In this document: piece by piece, positions 10,470 through 21,890 of the stretch
How the letters are laid out: every line of letters starts with the position of its first letter
How positions within the stretch are numbered: position 1 is the first letter of the stretch
From: Armigeres subalbatus
Taxonomy: Eukaryota > Arthropoda > Insecta > Diptera > Culicidae
Reading direction: 5' to 3'
Assembly (NCBI RefSeq): GCF_024139115.2
Contig: NC_085141.1
Location: 390,772,632 to 390,836,631 of the forward strand
DNA length: 64,000 bases
Program-made: the position numbers and the translations under genes
The notes under the pieces: generated by a model
The model's input: only the letters and a program-made list of their open reading frames with translations
Database searches by the model: none
What the model was told of the DNA's origin: nothing

Positions 10470-13230
10470 CCAAAATAATTTTAAATTCAAGAATTGCTGG
10501 TTAAGTGTACCGCATCCCCTTGTGCTGCAAACAAACCGAACTCCATTGCCCGGACGACCGGTGCGCGGATGCAGGTTCATTTGAACAAATAGAAATTAAT
10601 TAAAAGCCATTTTTCTCACTTTGCTTTTCCGGATGTTATTCGTTTTTTCACCCTGTTTTATTTACTTTTTTCCATCCACTTTTTTTTGTTGTTGTTATTC
10701 TTCGAATGGAAATTGGTAGGATTGGGCCTCCGCTCAAGAGTGTGCTGCCGCACGAGGTGTGAATTTACGGACGAGATGTTTTAGATAATTTCATTTGCAG
10801 ATCACGTTCGGGGGGATGATAAAACCGTCGCAAGGTTGACCATCGGAACGAATGAAATGAAGCCAACGCATCGTTCCAGAGAAGCGAAAACCAAGAGTCG
10901 GTAAATTAAGTTAAGATATGGTAGTTCGAGTTGGATATTGCAGTTCTGAGTGGAACATTTGTCTCCTAAATTCAAACACTTTATTAGGTGGGTCAAATTG
11001 TTGTGGTCTAAGATAGTTTGGATGGGTAGTTCCAAAGTACGTTTTGAATTTTTGTTAGTTGATATCGATGGTATTTAAACATGTACTTGGAATTATTGAA
11101 CTTATTTAGTGAACAATTAATTTATTTTTTCAATACATAAACATACACACTCAATCAGCGTTTGTAAGATTTACACGAACCTATACCATAAAAAAGAACA
11201 AAGCATATGTGAAATAATCAGATTCCTAGGTTATATCGTTATTATGTATAGGAAATGTTTTTTATGTGGTCCAATGTTTCAATTTGTATGTTTGATAGGA
11301 CTTAAACAAGAACTCTTCCCAAAAAAATTGGATTTTTCCACATGTGGAAAGTTTTGAGATTGTTTATTGTTAAAATTGATTTCTTTATTATGCTTTGATT
11401 TCTTAATTTTGTAATTTTATCAAAGGAAAAGTTTGACTTCTTCATGGAAAATTATTCTTTTATAATTGCAATTGTTACTTTTAAAAGTGCTTAAATTTTT
11501 TTCTTGGAAAGTTTTTGATTGTTTATGGAAATTTCGCATTATTTGGTAAAACATTATATTCATTTATATTTATCATATAATTTCCTATTTTTTCATGTAA
11601 AATTTCTGATTCTTCATGGAATCTTTATATTGCTGCCGTTTAATCAGTTTCATACCCAGATTTGAATATGAAACGTAATTATTCATATTGTAAAAGAACG
11701 GTTATAAATCGTCAGCATACGAAACAAACCGTTTACCCAGCCGGAAAAACCTTTGGCTTATCATAATGGGAAAAATTGAAGCATGATGTCCCTCATTCCA
11801 TCCCACTTAGCTGAGCCATTCGTCCATTGTAGCTGAAGCACTCGTGGAACGATCTCAACATTCTTTCACTTTGTATAACAATAACGATAATTCCCGATGA
11901 ATGTGAAGTAAATTCTGCTTTTAGGACCGAACAAATCACACACATGCGATACACATTCTCCGACATTGGTTTGCACTGCCGGAAAGCTCACTTCGGCATC
12001 CGTCAACAATGGGCCGGAGTCTACAGCTTGTCACCGTAGTTCCGTAGAGGTACCGCCCATCGAACAACAATAGAGATGGAAATTCCTACCATGTGGAACA
12101 CTTATCGGATGGCCTCCCACGCACTCCCCATCCTAAACCGGGCACGGATATACACATCTTCCAGATCGCATGAATGAACACTCTCGGGGTGCCCTCTCGC
12201 AAGCGCATGCCACAGCATCCCATTGTCATTCATATTGCCATCAATAATGGAATTGTCGGAACATTATCTGCCATTATTATTCTTTTGTTGACGTGTGACT
12301 GCCTTTCCGCCGCGTCGGTTCTTCTGGGACACCACCGGAGAAGGATCCGAAGAGGATGCTGTCCACTTGTTGGCAATATTGTCGCAATGAGTGAAGCGCC
12401 TTCCAGGAATGTTCCCGTCCGTGTGGTGTGGCTTTCTTCGCTCGACCGATGCAACCAGTATTAACAACATTCACGGGAGTTGGACAAGGTCGCGAAATCT
12501 TCGAGGGGTACACATCATTTTATTTGTTTATTTTTATTTTGGGAGGTTTTACAATTTCACCTTTTTTGATCCACCGAAACGACGGTTGTTGTGTGCTGTA
12601 AATAACGATTTTTTACCGTAGGAGTGAGGCTGCAGAGCTTTTCTATGGATCGACTCTCAAGCGGTGAAGTCTTGTGTGGAGTGGAATTTGATATTCTTGG
12701 AAGGCGCCGTCTAACATGAAAGTTTAGACACTTGGGGGGGCATTGTTTAGGAAATCTTTTAAACACTCTTCTTCGTGATGATACCTTAGAAAAAGCGAAC
12801 TTTATCAATGATTCAGACAAGCGTGAATGCAATGACCATCAATCATTTGAAAGATGATAATGGATTGTTGATAACACATTACCGTCAAATGGGGTTTTAA
12901 ATATTCCCAGCAATAGTTTTAGAACAAAGTCGTGTAACAAATATGGGACAACGCCACTTAAAAATAAGCACACCCATGCTCTTTTGCGGTTTTTGAATCA
13001 ATTTTTTTATATTATACGAATGGGGTAATGTTTCAAACCACTCATTCTCATGAATTCGTTTCATTTTAGTACTCTTAGTAGACCGTTACACATTTTTAAT
13101 AAAAATTGTGTCCTACTTCGAATGATCAAGGGAAAGGGATTATAAAAAATAAATATTAAAACCAAAAAACTCCTCTGATTTCAGAAAAAAAATATTTTAA
13201 GCTTTTTTTAGTGAAGTCTATTTAACCGTC
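10470..13230. other. Long interval without recognised gene
   Basis: 10580-11760 is AT-rich, with loosely repeated TTCATGGAAA-type words from about 11320 to 11620. 11770-12500 is more GC-balanced and could be single-copy intergenic or intronic DNA. Its overlapping 60-96 aa frames on both strands carry no motif. 12850-13230 is AT-rich again. I found no splice-bounded exon, RNA gene or TIR pair. Confidence 0.4.
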
Positions 13231-13366
13231 TAGTCCTTGCATTTAATTCCACTACGTTTTGTTATCTTTGCAGATACGTATTTTGACCTCAACTGTGAGG
13301 CCGTATACGTATCTGCAAGGTATCTGCAAAGATAACAAAACGTAGTGGAATTAAATGCAAGGACTA
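13231..13366. mobile_element. Palindromic MITE, perfect 47-bp arms
   Basis: 13231-13277 and 13320-13366 are exact reverse complements, beginning TAGTCCTTGCATTTAATTCC. The 42-bp centre holds GTATTTTGACCTCAACTGTG. The arm words ATTTAATTCCAC and GCAGATACGTAT link it to 4080-4200, 41944-42110, 45055-45165 and 60411-60533. There is no coding capacity. A perfect palindrome this long implies a recent insertion. Confidence 0.85.
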
Positions 13367-13981
13367 AACTCGTCCTCGGATTTGTTAAAAAAAAGTTTGA
13401 AAATGCTAAAAATTCTATGGATTTGATTTGTTGCCACCTCAAATTATAATTTTTGGGAAAAAAAATCCGACGGGGAGGAAGACACAATTGTTTTCAAATA
13501 TTTGTTTCAGCCTTACAGCAAAATTGTGTTTAAAAATAATTTTCAAACAGTACACCTGAACAATCGTTGGAAAATGATAACTTCCTAAGTACAAGAAATC
13601 ATTTTCCCCACACGGGTGATCAGGAGAGTTTATTACATTTTATGAAATTTTTATGTTCAATTTATACAACCTTTAATACGCAGTTTTGTTCATCACTACT
13701 TATTCTTTCGAAATGTGGAAGTTTTAAACTTTAAATACTTCCTATCTGAGTAGGGCGAGGCACGATTTTCAGCCTTAATTTTTATTCAGAATTTACCTAA
13801 GAAATTTTTAAACACGTAGCTTGAAAACGATACGGAATTATATTCTTTTCTGAATGTCATAACTTGCTAGCATATACCAAAGTTTAATAGCCTTGACGTC
13901 TAGATTGAAGAAATAACGCTCAGCCCTTAAAATGCGGATGAAGTTAGCGTGTTGCAAGTTACCCCATTTGGCGGTACTATA
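13367..13981. other. Interval with no recognised feature
   Basis: AT-rich flank between the palindromic MITE and the TIR element. Nothing is supportable apart from homopolymer runs. Confidence 0.4.
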
Positions 13982-14307
13982 CATTGCACAGTGGGGAAAA
14001 TCCGACCCAAAAAGGTACCTATTTATTGCGGCTACTTGCTGCGCCGGAAAAATACCGAATGGTGCTATTTTCATTCACCGGAAATTGTGAGAACTGCTTG
14101 TTTTGCCCCATTTACCAAAAAATCATATTTTCATATGTTTTCTGAATTTAATTTAGTAGAAAAGTCGAATGGTATGAATTCCGGCCTTGGATCATGACTG
14201 GAAGTTGCAATTTTGCCCTATTTACCCTCGCAAATCGTAGTTTTTTTTATGACAGCTACAATGTCAAATCGATTTCTGTGTTTTCTGATGCTTATTAAGT
14301 AGAAAAT

Positions 14308-14584
14308 CTTCTACTTCTTCTTGGCATTACATCCCCACACTGGGACAGAGCCGCCTCGCAGCTTAGTATTCATTAAGCACTTCCACGTTATTAACTTTCT
14401 AAGCCAGGTTACCATTTTTGCATTCGTATATCATGAGGCTAACACGATGATACTTTTATGCCCAAAGAAGTCGAGACAATTTCCAATCCGAAAATTGCCT
14501 AGACCGGCACCGGAAATCGAACCTAGCCACCCTCAGCATGGTCTTGCTTTGTGGCAGCGCATCTTACCGCACGGCTAAGGAGGC
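14308..14584 (-). mobile_element. tRNA-derived SINE with (AAG)n tail
   Basis: Minus strand starts GCCTCCTTAGCCGTGCGGTA (box A-like), has GGTTCGATTTCC (box B), then a body ending CCAGTGTGGGGATGTAATGCC and AAGAAGAAGTAG. The 10-bp AGTAGAAAAT is duplicated at 14298-14307 and 14585-14594, so both ends are exact. The target is one of the subterminal units of the surrounding TIR element. This SINE type is, from memory, abundant in culicine mosquitoes. Confidence 0.88.
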
Positions 14585-14999
14585 AGTAGAAAATACGAAT
14601 GGTATAAATTATGTATAATCCGGCCTTGGACTGTCATAAGAAATGGCTGTTTTGCCCCATTTACCTCTAAAAGTCAATTTATCCTATGATCATTGAGATT
14701 TAAGATTCATTGCGGAAAATTGTTTCTATGATTTTTGATGCAACTACAAATGATATATAGTCTAGTCTGGATCGTGACTAAAAATGGCTATTATGCACCA
14801 TTTTCCAAATCAATTGCGGTATTTCTATGTTTTCTAATGCTAATTTAAAAGAAATTACGGTTGTATGTAACATTCCGACCTTGGATCACGAGTGCAAGTG
14901 GCCGTTTTGCCTCTTAACCATTTTTTCTAGGTCAGTTATGATTTTAAATCGATTGCGCTTAACCAGCGCCGTAGCGTGTGGTTGGCCAGGTTGAGGGGC

Positions 15000-15690
15000 G
15001 CCGAAATCCAGAACAATGGGAAATGACAACAAACCTGGAAAAATGGAACAAGTTTCTGTGGAAGAAGCCCTAGATGAGGACTTCGCAATACGCCAAAAGC
15101 GAAACACAGAGTAGACTGTAAAAACCGCGTATATTTTATTTTCGTGACCAATAAATTTAAACCGTTTTCAAATAATGGATACTCGGGGGTAGTGAGAGGG
15201 AGCTTGTTTGAATTTAGGATAAATTATCTCATTTTATACAGGCAAACTAGTTGAGGTTCAAAAACGGACCAGAATGATCGCATTTGATCCAGTGACATTT
15301 TCGATTCCTTTAAACCACATTTATGATGGTAAAAAAAATCAAGCAAAGTCGTTAATATTCGATGATATTTTATTTTGATTTTTTTTTTCTTTTGGGTCTA
15401 TATAATCTGGTAAAGCTTTAAACGAAGCACTTATCGAAAAACATGCTGAACACAACTGAACACAACGTAGGGTTCTTCTTGATTCGACTACGTCTGATAC
15501 ACTAGTGCGTAAATTCACAACAAGGAAGTTTTGATTTTTTCGTCGGTAGCATACGCACTATTGGAGCTAGTTTTTTTTATTACGTAGGTTTATTTATTTT
15601 TCAGAAAATCGTTAAAATTTCTAAAAAAGAGATATTTTGAAATGTTCTCGTCTTTTCAATAATTCTTACTTCCTACTTTTCGGAACATAT
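15000..15690. other. Interior of TIR element, no coding signal
   Basis: AT-rich DNA between the left subterminal repeats and the 3' end of the LINE. Open frames are short and no motif is visible. Confidence 0.4.
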
Positions 15691-18600
15691 GCAGGTTATA
15701 GAGGCTTACTTACTTGATACTTGATGGGCTACAGCTCTTCGATGAACCTACACGGAATGGAGTATCCTTCTCCACTGAACTCGATCCTAAGCTTATCGCT
15801 TCCAGTCGCCCTGAACATTGAGCGCCCTCAGGTCCTCTTCAACTGCAAAAAGCCATCGTGTACGCGGCCTCTTCCGGGTTCTATATTGAATATTATCTTC
15901 GCTTAACGCTCTCCCGGCATACGAAGAACGTGTCCAACCCACTCTAGTCTGCCGTGTTGTATAAGCTTGACAATATCCATCCCTTTATACACCTGGTATA
16001 ACTCATGATTCATGCGACGCCGCCAGATACCGTTCTCCTGTTTACCGCCGAGTATTGTCCGCAGCACCTTACGCTCAAACACTCCGAGCTCTCCGATCAG
16101 CCTCCTTTAACGTTCATGTCTCATGGCCGTATAAAGCCACCGGAAGAATCAGAGAAGTATATAGCGCGAGTTTTGTTTTCGTTTGGGACTTAAGCTGGTT
16201 ACGAAGTCCGGCCCAATTTGCAGCTGCAATACGCCTTTTCACCTCGCGGGTAACATCATTATCGCACGTCACTAATGTTCCAAGATACACAAATTCTTCT
16301 TCCACTTCAAATTTTTCACCATCCAGCACCATTTCGCTACCACCACCACTAATGAACCCACGTTGATTGCCAGCGACCATGTACTTCGTTTTGCTGGTAT
16401 TGATCGTGAGTCCAATCCTCGCTCTCTCCCTCTTAAAAGGCACAAAAGCCTCTTCCACGGCATGGCGATCAATTCCGATAATATCGATATCGTCCGCAAA
16501 TCCCAGGAGCATATGCGATTTTGTGATAATGGTACCGCTTCTTTGCACACTAGCTCTCCTAATCGCTCCCTCGAGCGCTATATTGAACAGTAGATGCGAG
16601 AGTGCATCACCCTGCTTTAATCCATCTGAGGTAACAAATGACGTCGATATTTCATCCGCAACCCTTACACTTGATTTCGATCCGTCCAACGTTATACGAA
16701 TCAGCCATATCAGTTTCGCCGGAAAACCATGTTCAAGCATAATTTGCCATAATTCATTCCGTTTCACTGAATCGTACGCCGCCTTGAAATCAATAAACAG
16801 ATGATGCGTCTGCAAGTTGTACTCCCGGAATTAATCAAGGATTTGTCTCAGGGTAAACATTTGATCCGTCGTTGATCGGCCCTCACGAAAACCTGCTTGG
16901 TATTCGCCGACGAAGGACTCTTCAAGCGGTCTCAATCTGTTGAACAGAATACAGGACATAATTTTGTACGCCGAATTAAGGAGGGTTATTCCTCGGTAAT
17001 TGGCGCACTCCAGTCTGTGCCCTTTCTGAGGGCAAATGAGGCCGTCCAACCAGCTAGCAGGCGTTTCCTCGTCTTCCCATATTTTTGACATAATATGGTG
17101 CAGAACTTCATAAAGCTGCTCACAGCCATGTTTGAGAAGTTCAGCTGGGAGCTGGTCCTTCCCGCAGCCTTATTGTTTTTCAGCTCTTTAGCAGCTTTTT
17201 AACCTCATCTAGTGTAGGTGACTCCACAGCTTGTCCGTCGTCACTTATATTTATTCTGTTCATCGATGCACCGTCACTTCCTCCATTCAACAAAGTCTCG
17301 AAGTGTTGCTTCCACTTCCACTTCAGTTTTATCTGTCAGCAAATTCCCTTGTTGGTCGTTGCACACATGCCAGGAGATGGCGCTGTCTTTCTCCGCACGC
17401 CATTGACAGACTCATAAAACCTCCGCATATCGTTCTGCTCCATTTTTTCCTGCGCCTCACTAATCACTTGTTCTTCGTACTCTTTTTTCTTCCTGCGGTG
17501 GGTTCGTTTTTCTTGCTTCCTTGTACCGATCTCTATTCGAACGGGTACCTGACACCAACATCCGGCTTCTGGCAACGTTCTTCTCGTCTGCCACCCTCTG
17601 ACACTCCACATCGAACCAACCCGTCCTGGGTCGCCTCTGTGTAGTGCCTACCACTTCTCGTGCTGTTGTGCTCACCGCTCCATGGATCGACTCCCATTGA
17701 TGTTGTCGCTTACGTTGATTGCACTTATCCGTTCGTCGAGCTTCTGGCGGTACTCAGCCGATACTCCTTCCGCCGACAATCGCTGGATATTGTAATGCAT
17801 CGTTCGCTGTGATCTTTCGTTCGATACAGTTGACAACCGTGATCGAATTTTACTGACAACGAGGTAGTGAACAGAGCCAATGTTCGGACCTCTGAATGTC
17901 CGCACATTGATAAAATCCGAGAAATGGCGCCCATTCACCAGAACATGGTCTATCTGGTTGCAAGTTTCACCATTAGGGTGTCTCCAGGTGTGCTTTCGGA
18001 TGTTCTTTCGTGCAAAGTAGGTGCTACTGATGGCCATCCCTCTGGCAGCAGCAAAATTTACTAGCCGTAGGCCGTTGTCATTGGTAGCGGAGTGAAGGCT
18101 CTCCCTACCGATTATGGGACGGAAAAAGTCCTCTCTACCGACCTGAGCGTTAGCATCTCCTATAACAATTTTCACGTCATGCTTTGGGCACTCTCCATTG
18201 GCTTTATCAAGACATTCATAAAACGTGTCCTTCACGTCGTCGAATTTATCGTTTGTCAGTGCGTAAACGTTGATTAGGCTGTAATTGAAGAATTTGTCCC
18301 TTATCCTCAACACACAGATTCGTTCGCTAATGGGTTTCCACCGCATCACTCGCTTCATCTGCTTGCCCATCACTACGAAACCAACTCCATGCTCTGCTTT
18401 TTCACCGCCACTATGATAGATGTTATACTTGAATGCAGTGTTGGTCGTGGGGTCCACGGCTCGGAATTCACGTTCTCCGGATCTAGGCCATCGGACTTCT
18501 TGAATAGCGGCCACGTTCACTCCAACTTTCTGCAGTTCACGAGCCAGAAGGCTCACTCGTCCAGGTTCATTTAGGGTCCTGACATTCCAGGTACTGAGTT

Positions 18601-18860
18601 TCCAATCATAGTCCTTATTTCGTTGCCGGGTCGGTTGCCAATAATAACGTTCTCTTTTTCTTCTATCTCCATTTTTCGTGGTATTTGAGAGGCTTCAGTA
18701 AGCTACCGGTCGCGTTACCTACATCGTGATGATGGGGCTGCCACCTTAGATATAGCTGACGCGATAGAGCATTTCGTTAAACAGCCGCTGGGTACCAGGC
18801 AGACGCTGTTTGAGCCGCACCTGGTGAACAGACGCTCGAGGCGTATCTTTTCACTCTAGC
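15690..18860 (-). pseudogene. RTE-clade LINE, second family, nearly complete
   Basis: The endonuclease lies in one 294-aa frame (18556-17672): AAIQEVRWPRSG, FFNYSLINVYAL, VIGDANAQVG, CNQIDHVLVN and then IGSVHYLVV, where the catalytic Asp of the usual SDHYLV is Val. RT frames follow at 17091-16831 (RLECANYRGITLLNSAYK, FREGRSTTDQ) and 16815-16114 (FIDFKAAYD, GLKQGDALSHLLFNI, GFADDIDI, EEFVYLGTLVTCDND, VALYGHET). Frameshifts near 17660, 17100 and 16820 separate them. The 3' end runs to about 15700 with a GTATCAAGTAAGTAAG tail. It is a different family from the copies at 5.7 and 47.5 kb, and 60590-60930 belongs with it. Confidence 0.9.
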
Positions 18861-19589
18861 TGATATCAGAAGGACAACAGTGCCCAGAATTTATACCATT
18901 TGTATTTTCTACTAAATTAGCATGAAGAAGAAGAAGAAGAAGAAAACATAGAAATAGCCAGCCGCAATTGGTTTTAACTTGAACCTGACATAGAAAAAAT
19001 ACGATCTCAGGGGTAAATAAGGCAAAACGGACACTTCCACTCATGATGTAAGGTCGGTCTTATTTTCTACCATTTTTACCATTTGTATTTTCTTCTAAGT
19101 TAGCATTAGAAAATATAGAAATAGTCAGGCGCAATTGAGTTTGAATTGTAGCTGTCATAGAAAAAATATGATTTCAGGGGTAAATGGGGCAAAACGGCTA
19201 CTTCCAGTCATGGTACAAAGTAGGAATAGATTCTACTCGTATTTTCGACTGATTAAGCATTAGAAAACATAGAAATAGCTAGCAACAGTCGGTTTTAAAA
19301 TATAGCTATCATAGACAAAATATGTTATTAGGGATAAATGGGTTAAAACGGTTAGTTGCCATAATTTCCGGCGAATATATAGCACCATTCGATTTGTCGT
19401 GGATTTTGCTTTTAGAAAAGGTATTTTTCCGGCGCAGTAAGTAGGCGCAATAAATAGTTACCTTTTTAAGTCGGATTTTTCCACTGAGGCATTGACGGAA
19501 CGGGAGTTCTGGTAATGATAAGGCATCAGTTATTTTGGTATAAATTATTTATTATTTATGGTTATAGTTTCAATATTACGAAGCTTTGT

Positions 19590-20740
19590 TTGTAGGTATT
19601 CTATTGCCTTATCCTTCGAAAATTTCTTCAGAATTATAGCTTTCTCCATTTATTCCTTTGGAAGCTCTAGTGATTCCTTCAATATATCTATTCAAAATTC
19701 CATTACCAAATTCTACGAATATCTAATGGAATTTCTAAAGGAACTCCTGTTGTAATTTCCGACATTCAGAATTTTATTCAGGGACTCCTTCGGAAATTCT
19801 CCCGGTGATTAATTCGGAAATGTATCCAAAAGTTTTGTTAGGAATTCCCTCAGAAATGCCTTCGAAATTTTCTTCGAAAATTCGTTCAGAACTTCCTTCA
19901 GGAATATCATTAGGAAATTCCTTTAGAACATCTTAGAAAACACCTTAAGAAATTGTTCCGAAATTATTCCTTCAAAAATGTGTTGGATTTTTATTTAAAA
20001 ATGCGTTTACTAATTTCTTTTGAAATGCTTTTAAAAATTTCTTTGGAATTTCCTCGGATGTTCCTTTAGAATAATATATTTAGGAGAAATATTATTTTAA
20101 AATGCTTCGTAAATTCCATCACAAATTCGGCTGAAGTACTTTCGAGAACTCCTTCAGGGAAATTTTTGTTTGAGAATATTTTTTTTTATGAATTTCTTCG
20201 GATATTTTTTTAGGAATTCCTTCGGTAATTTCTTAATGGAAACAATAGGAAACTTCCTAAAGAACTGTTCCGGAAATTTCTTAAAGAATTTCTTCGAGAA
20301 TTCCCGCGATTTTTTTTCGGAGAATCATCTGGAGATACATTTGGAAGTTCCATTACGAATTATTTTTGAAATTCCTTTAGGAGTTTCCTCGAAATGTCAT
20401 TATAAATTCTTCTGAACACTCTTTTTGGAGTTCCTTCTAAAAGTGTTTTAGAAATTCCATCCAAAATACCTTCGTTAAGCCCAGGGGATGTTTTTTTATT
20501 TCTTGAATTCTTTTTGGGAATTCACTTGGAAATTTCTTTAGGAAAACTTACACCTTAAGAAGTTGAACCGCAAATTCCTACGAAAATTGCTTTAGAAACT
20601 CATTGGAAAATTCTTTACGAATTTCTCTTGAAATTTTAGGAATTTCTTCGAAAATGGTTTAATAAATTTCTTGAAGAAATTCTTCGGGAATTCCTTGAAA
20701 AATTTCTTCAGAAAAACTTTGGTGAAATCCTCCAGAAACT
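19590..20740. repeat. Degenerate GAAATTCCTTC-type repeat field
   Basis: More than 1 kb of loosely repeated words such as GGAATTCCTTC, GAAATTTCTTCGG and GAATTCTTC, at about 15-30 bp intervals and without a fixed unit. The same style returns at 38540-38650, 39010-39720 and 61320-61720. No coding is inferred. Confidence 0.7.
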
Positions 20741-20859
20741 CGGCAAAACGGGATTCAAATATCACGTCCACTTCATTTTGAGATTTCTAGTGGTCCCCCT
20801 CTGTCACGCTATTTTGTATACCTAGTATATATTCTGTCACAAAACCATGGACACTCTTT

Positions 20860-20925
20860 GTTAATTTGTTAATTTGACTGATGTTAATTTGATGTTAATT
20901 TGACTGTTAATTTGACTGAATATCA
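20860..20925. repeat. GTTAATTTGACT short tandem repeat
   Basis: GTTAATTTG recurs about six times, with GACT and GATG variants between copies. Confidence 0.8.
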
Positions 20926-20984
20926 TTTTATTTTATTTTGGCGTATATTTTCTGGTGATTTTTAATTAATATTTAGTTCATCAC

Positions 20985-21890
20985 GAAGCAATGACAAAAG
21001 GTCGAAAGACAAAAGGCGAAAGCACGAAAAGTCGGAAAACAAGAGGCCGAAAGACAAAAGATCGAAATGACAAAACGTTGAAAAGACAAAACGTCGAAAA
21101 GACAAAACGTCGAAAGGGACAAAAAGTCGATAGGCACAAAAGGTCGAAAGGGACAAAAGGTCGAAGGGTCCAAAGGGACAAAAGGTAAATCAAGAACAAG
21201 TTGATAGTAAGTTGGGTGTATTCTAAAGGAATTTATAAAATATATTTAACTTCAAGCAGAAGTAACACACTCATCTCATCAATCAAAATTGAAGAATGAG
21301 AAATTTTTAAAGAAGGAGTAATTACTATGGAACATTATTATGAATTTTGGGATAGTTCTGTTATACAGCCGACTCTCTACATCTCGATGTTCTATATCTC
21401 GATATCTCTCCCTATGTCGATGGTTTCCTCAGTCCCTTCAATCTGCATACATTTGGGCTTTTGGGCTCGATAACCTCCCTATCTCGATATCTCTCTATCT
21501 CGATGTGTTCTGATCATATTTTGTTCAGGATTCACTCTCCTTATGTCGATATGTTCAAATTTTTAGGCTACTAGACCAGCTTTGGACAATAACAAACATA
21601 TCAACAACAGCAAACGACATTTGTTTTGTTGTCGTTTTTCATAGCAACGAGCTTTTTTGGATCTAGTACCCATTTCAATTTTCCTTCCATTCCTCGATCT
21701 CTCCCTATCTCGATGGTTCCTTCAATATCGAGATGTGGAGATTAAAAGAAAAGTTGATTTAATAAATGTTCTTCTCGATTTTTTGTCTCTTTCGAACATT
21801 TGTCCCGTTCAACGTCTTTTGCCGCGTCGACGTTTTGTCTTTCGACCTTTTGCCCTTTCGACCATTTGTCCCTAACCCATTTTTTCAACC
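20985..21890. repeat. Inverted pair of GACAAAACGTCGAAA arrays (foldback)
   Basis: 20990-21186 is a plus-strand run of about 12 units of AAAAGGTCGAAAGGGAC or AAAACGTCGAAAAGAC type. 21770-21885 carries the reverse complement (TTTCGACCTTTTGCC, CGACGTTTTGTC). The arrays face each other across about 580 bp that include a pogo-like fragment. Tandem repeats as inverted termini are typical of foldback elements. No transposase frame is seen. Peptides read across the arrays are artefacts. Confidence 0.75.
21366..21738. mobile_element. pogo/Tc1-like MITE, right end degraded
   Basis: After a TA, the sequence CAGCCGACTCTCTACATCTC begins, followed by ATATCTCGATATCTCTCCC words. 21690-21738 carries the reversed counterpart (TCTCTCCCTATCTCGATGG, then ATATCGAGATGTGGAG). 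CAG starts at TA sites are usual for pogo-type elements. The right end lacks a clean match, so the boundaries are approximate. Confidence 0.5.

Larger units (their letters stand above)
13987..19489. mobile_element. TIR element with subterminal tandem repeats, invaded by SINE and LINE
   Basis: The left end CACAGTGGGGAAAATCCGAC and the reversed right end CCTCAGTGGAAAAATCCGAC continue as matching TIRs for about 70 bp, through TATTTATTGCG and CTGCGCCGGAAAAATACC. CATTG flanks both sides (13982-13986, 19490-19494), a possible 5-bp duplication. Inside the left end, TTTTGCCCCATTTACC-type words recur about every 110-150 bp (five times to about 14905, SINE removed). The right end carries three reversed copies about 155-170 bp apart (19011, 19179, 19333). 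No transposase is visible, so the element looks non-autonomous. The centre is taken by an RTE LINE. Confidence 0.78.
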
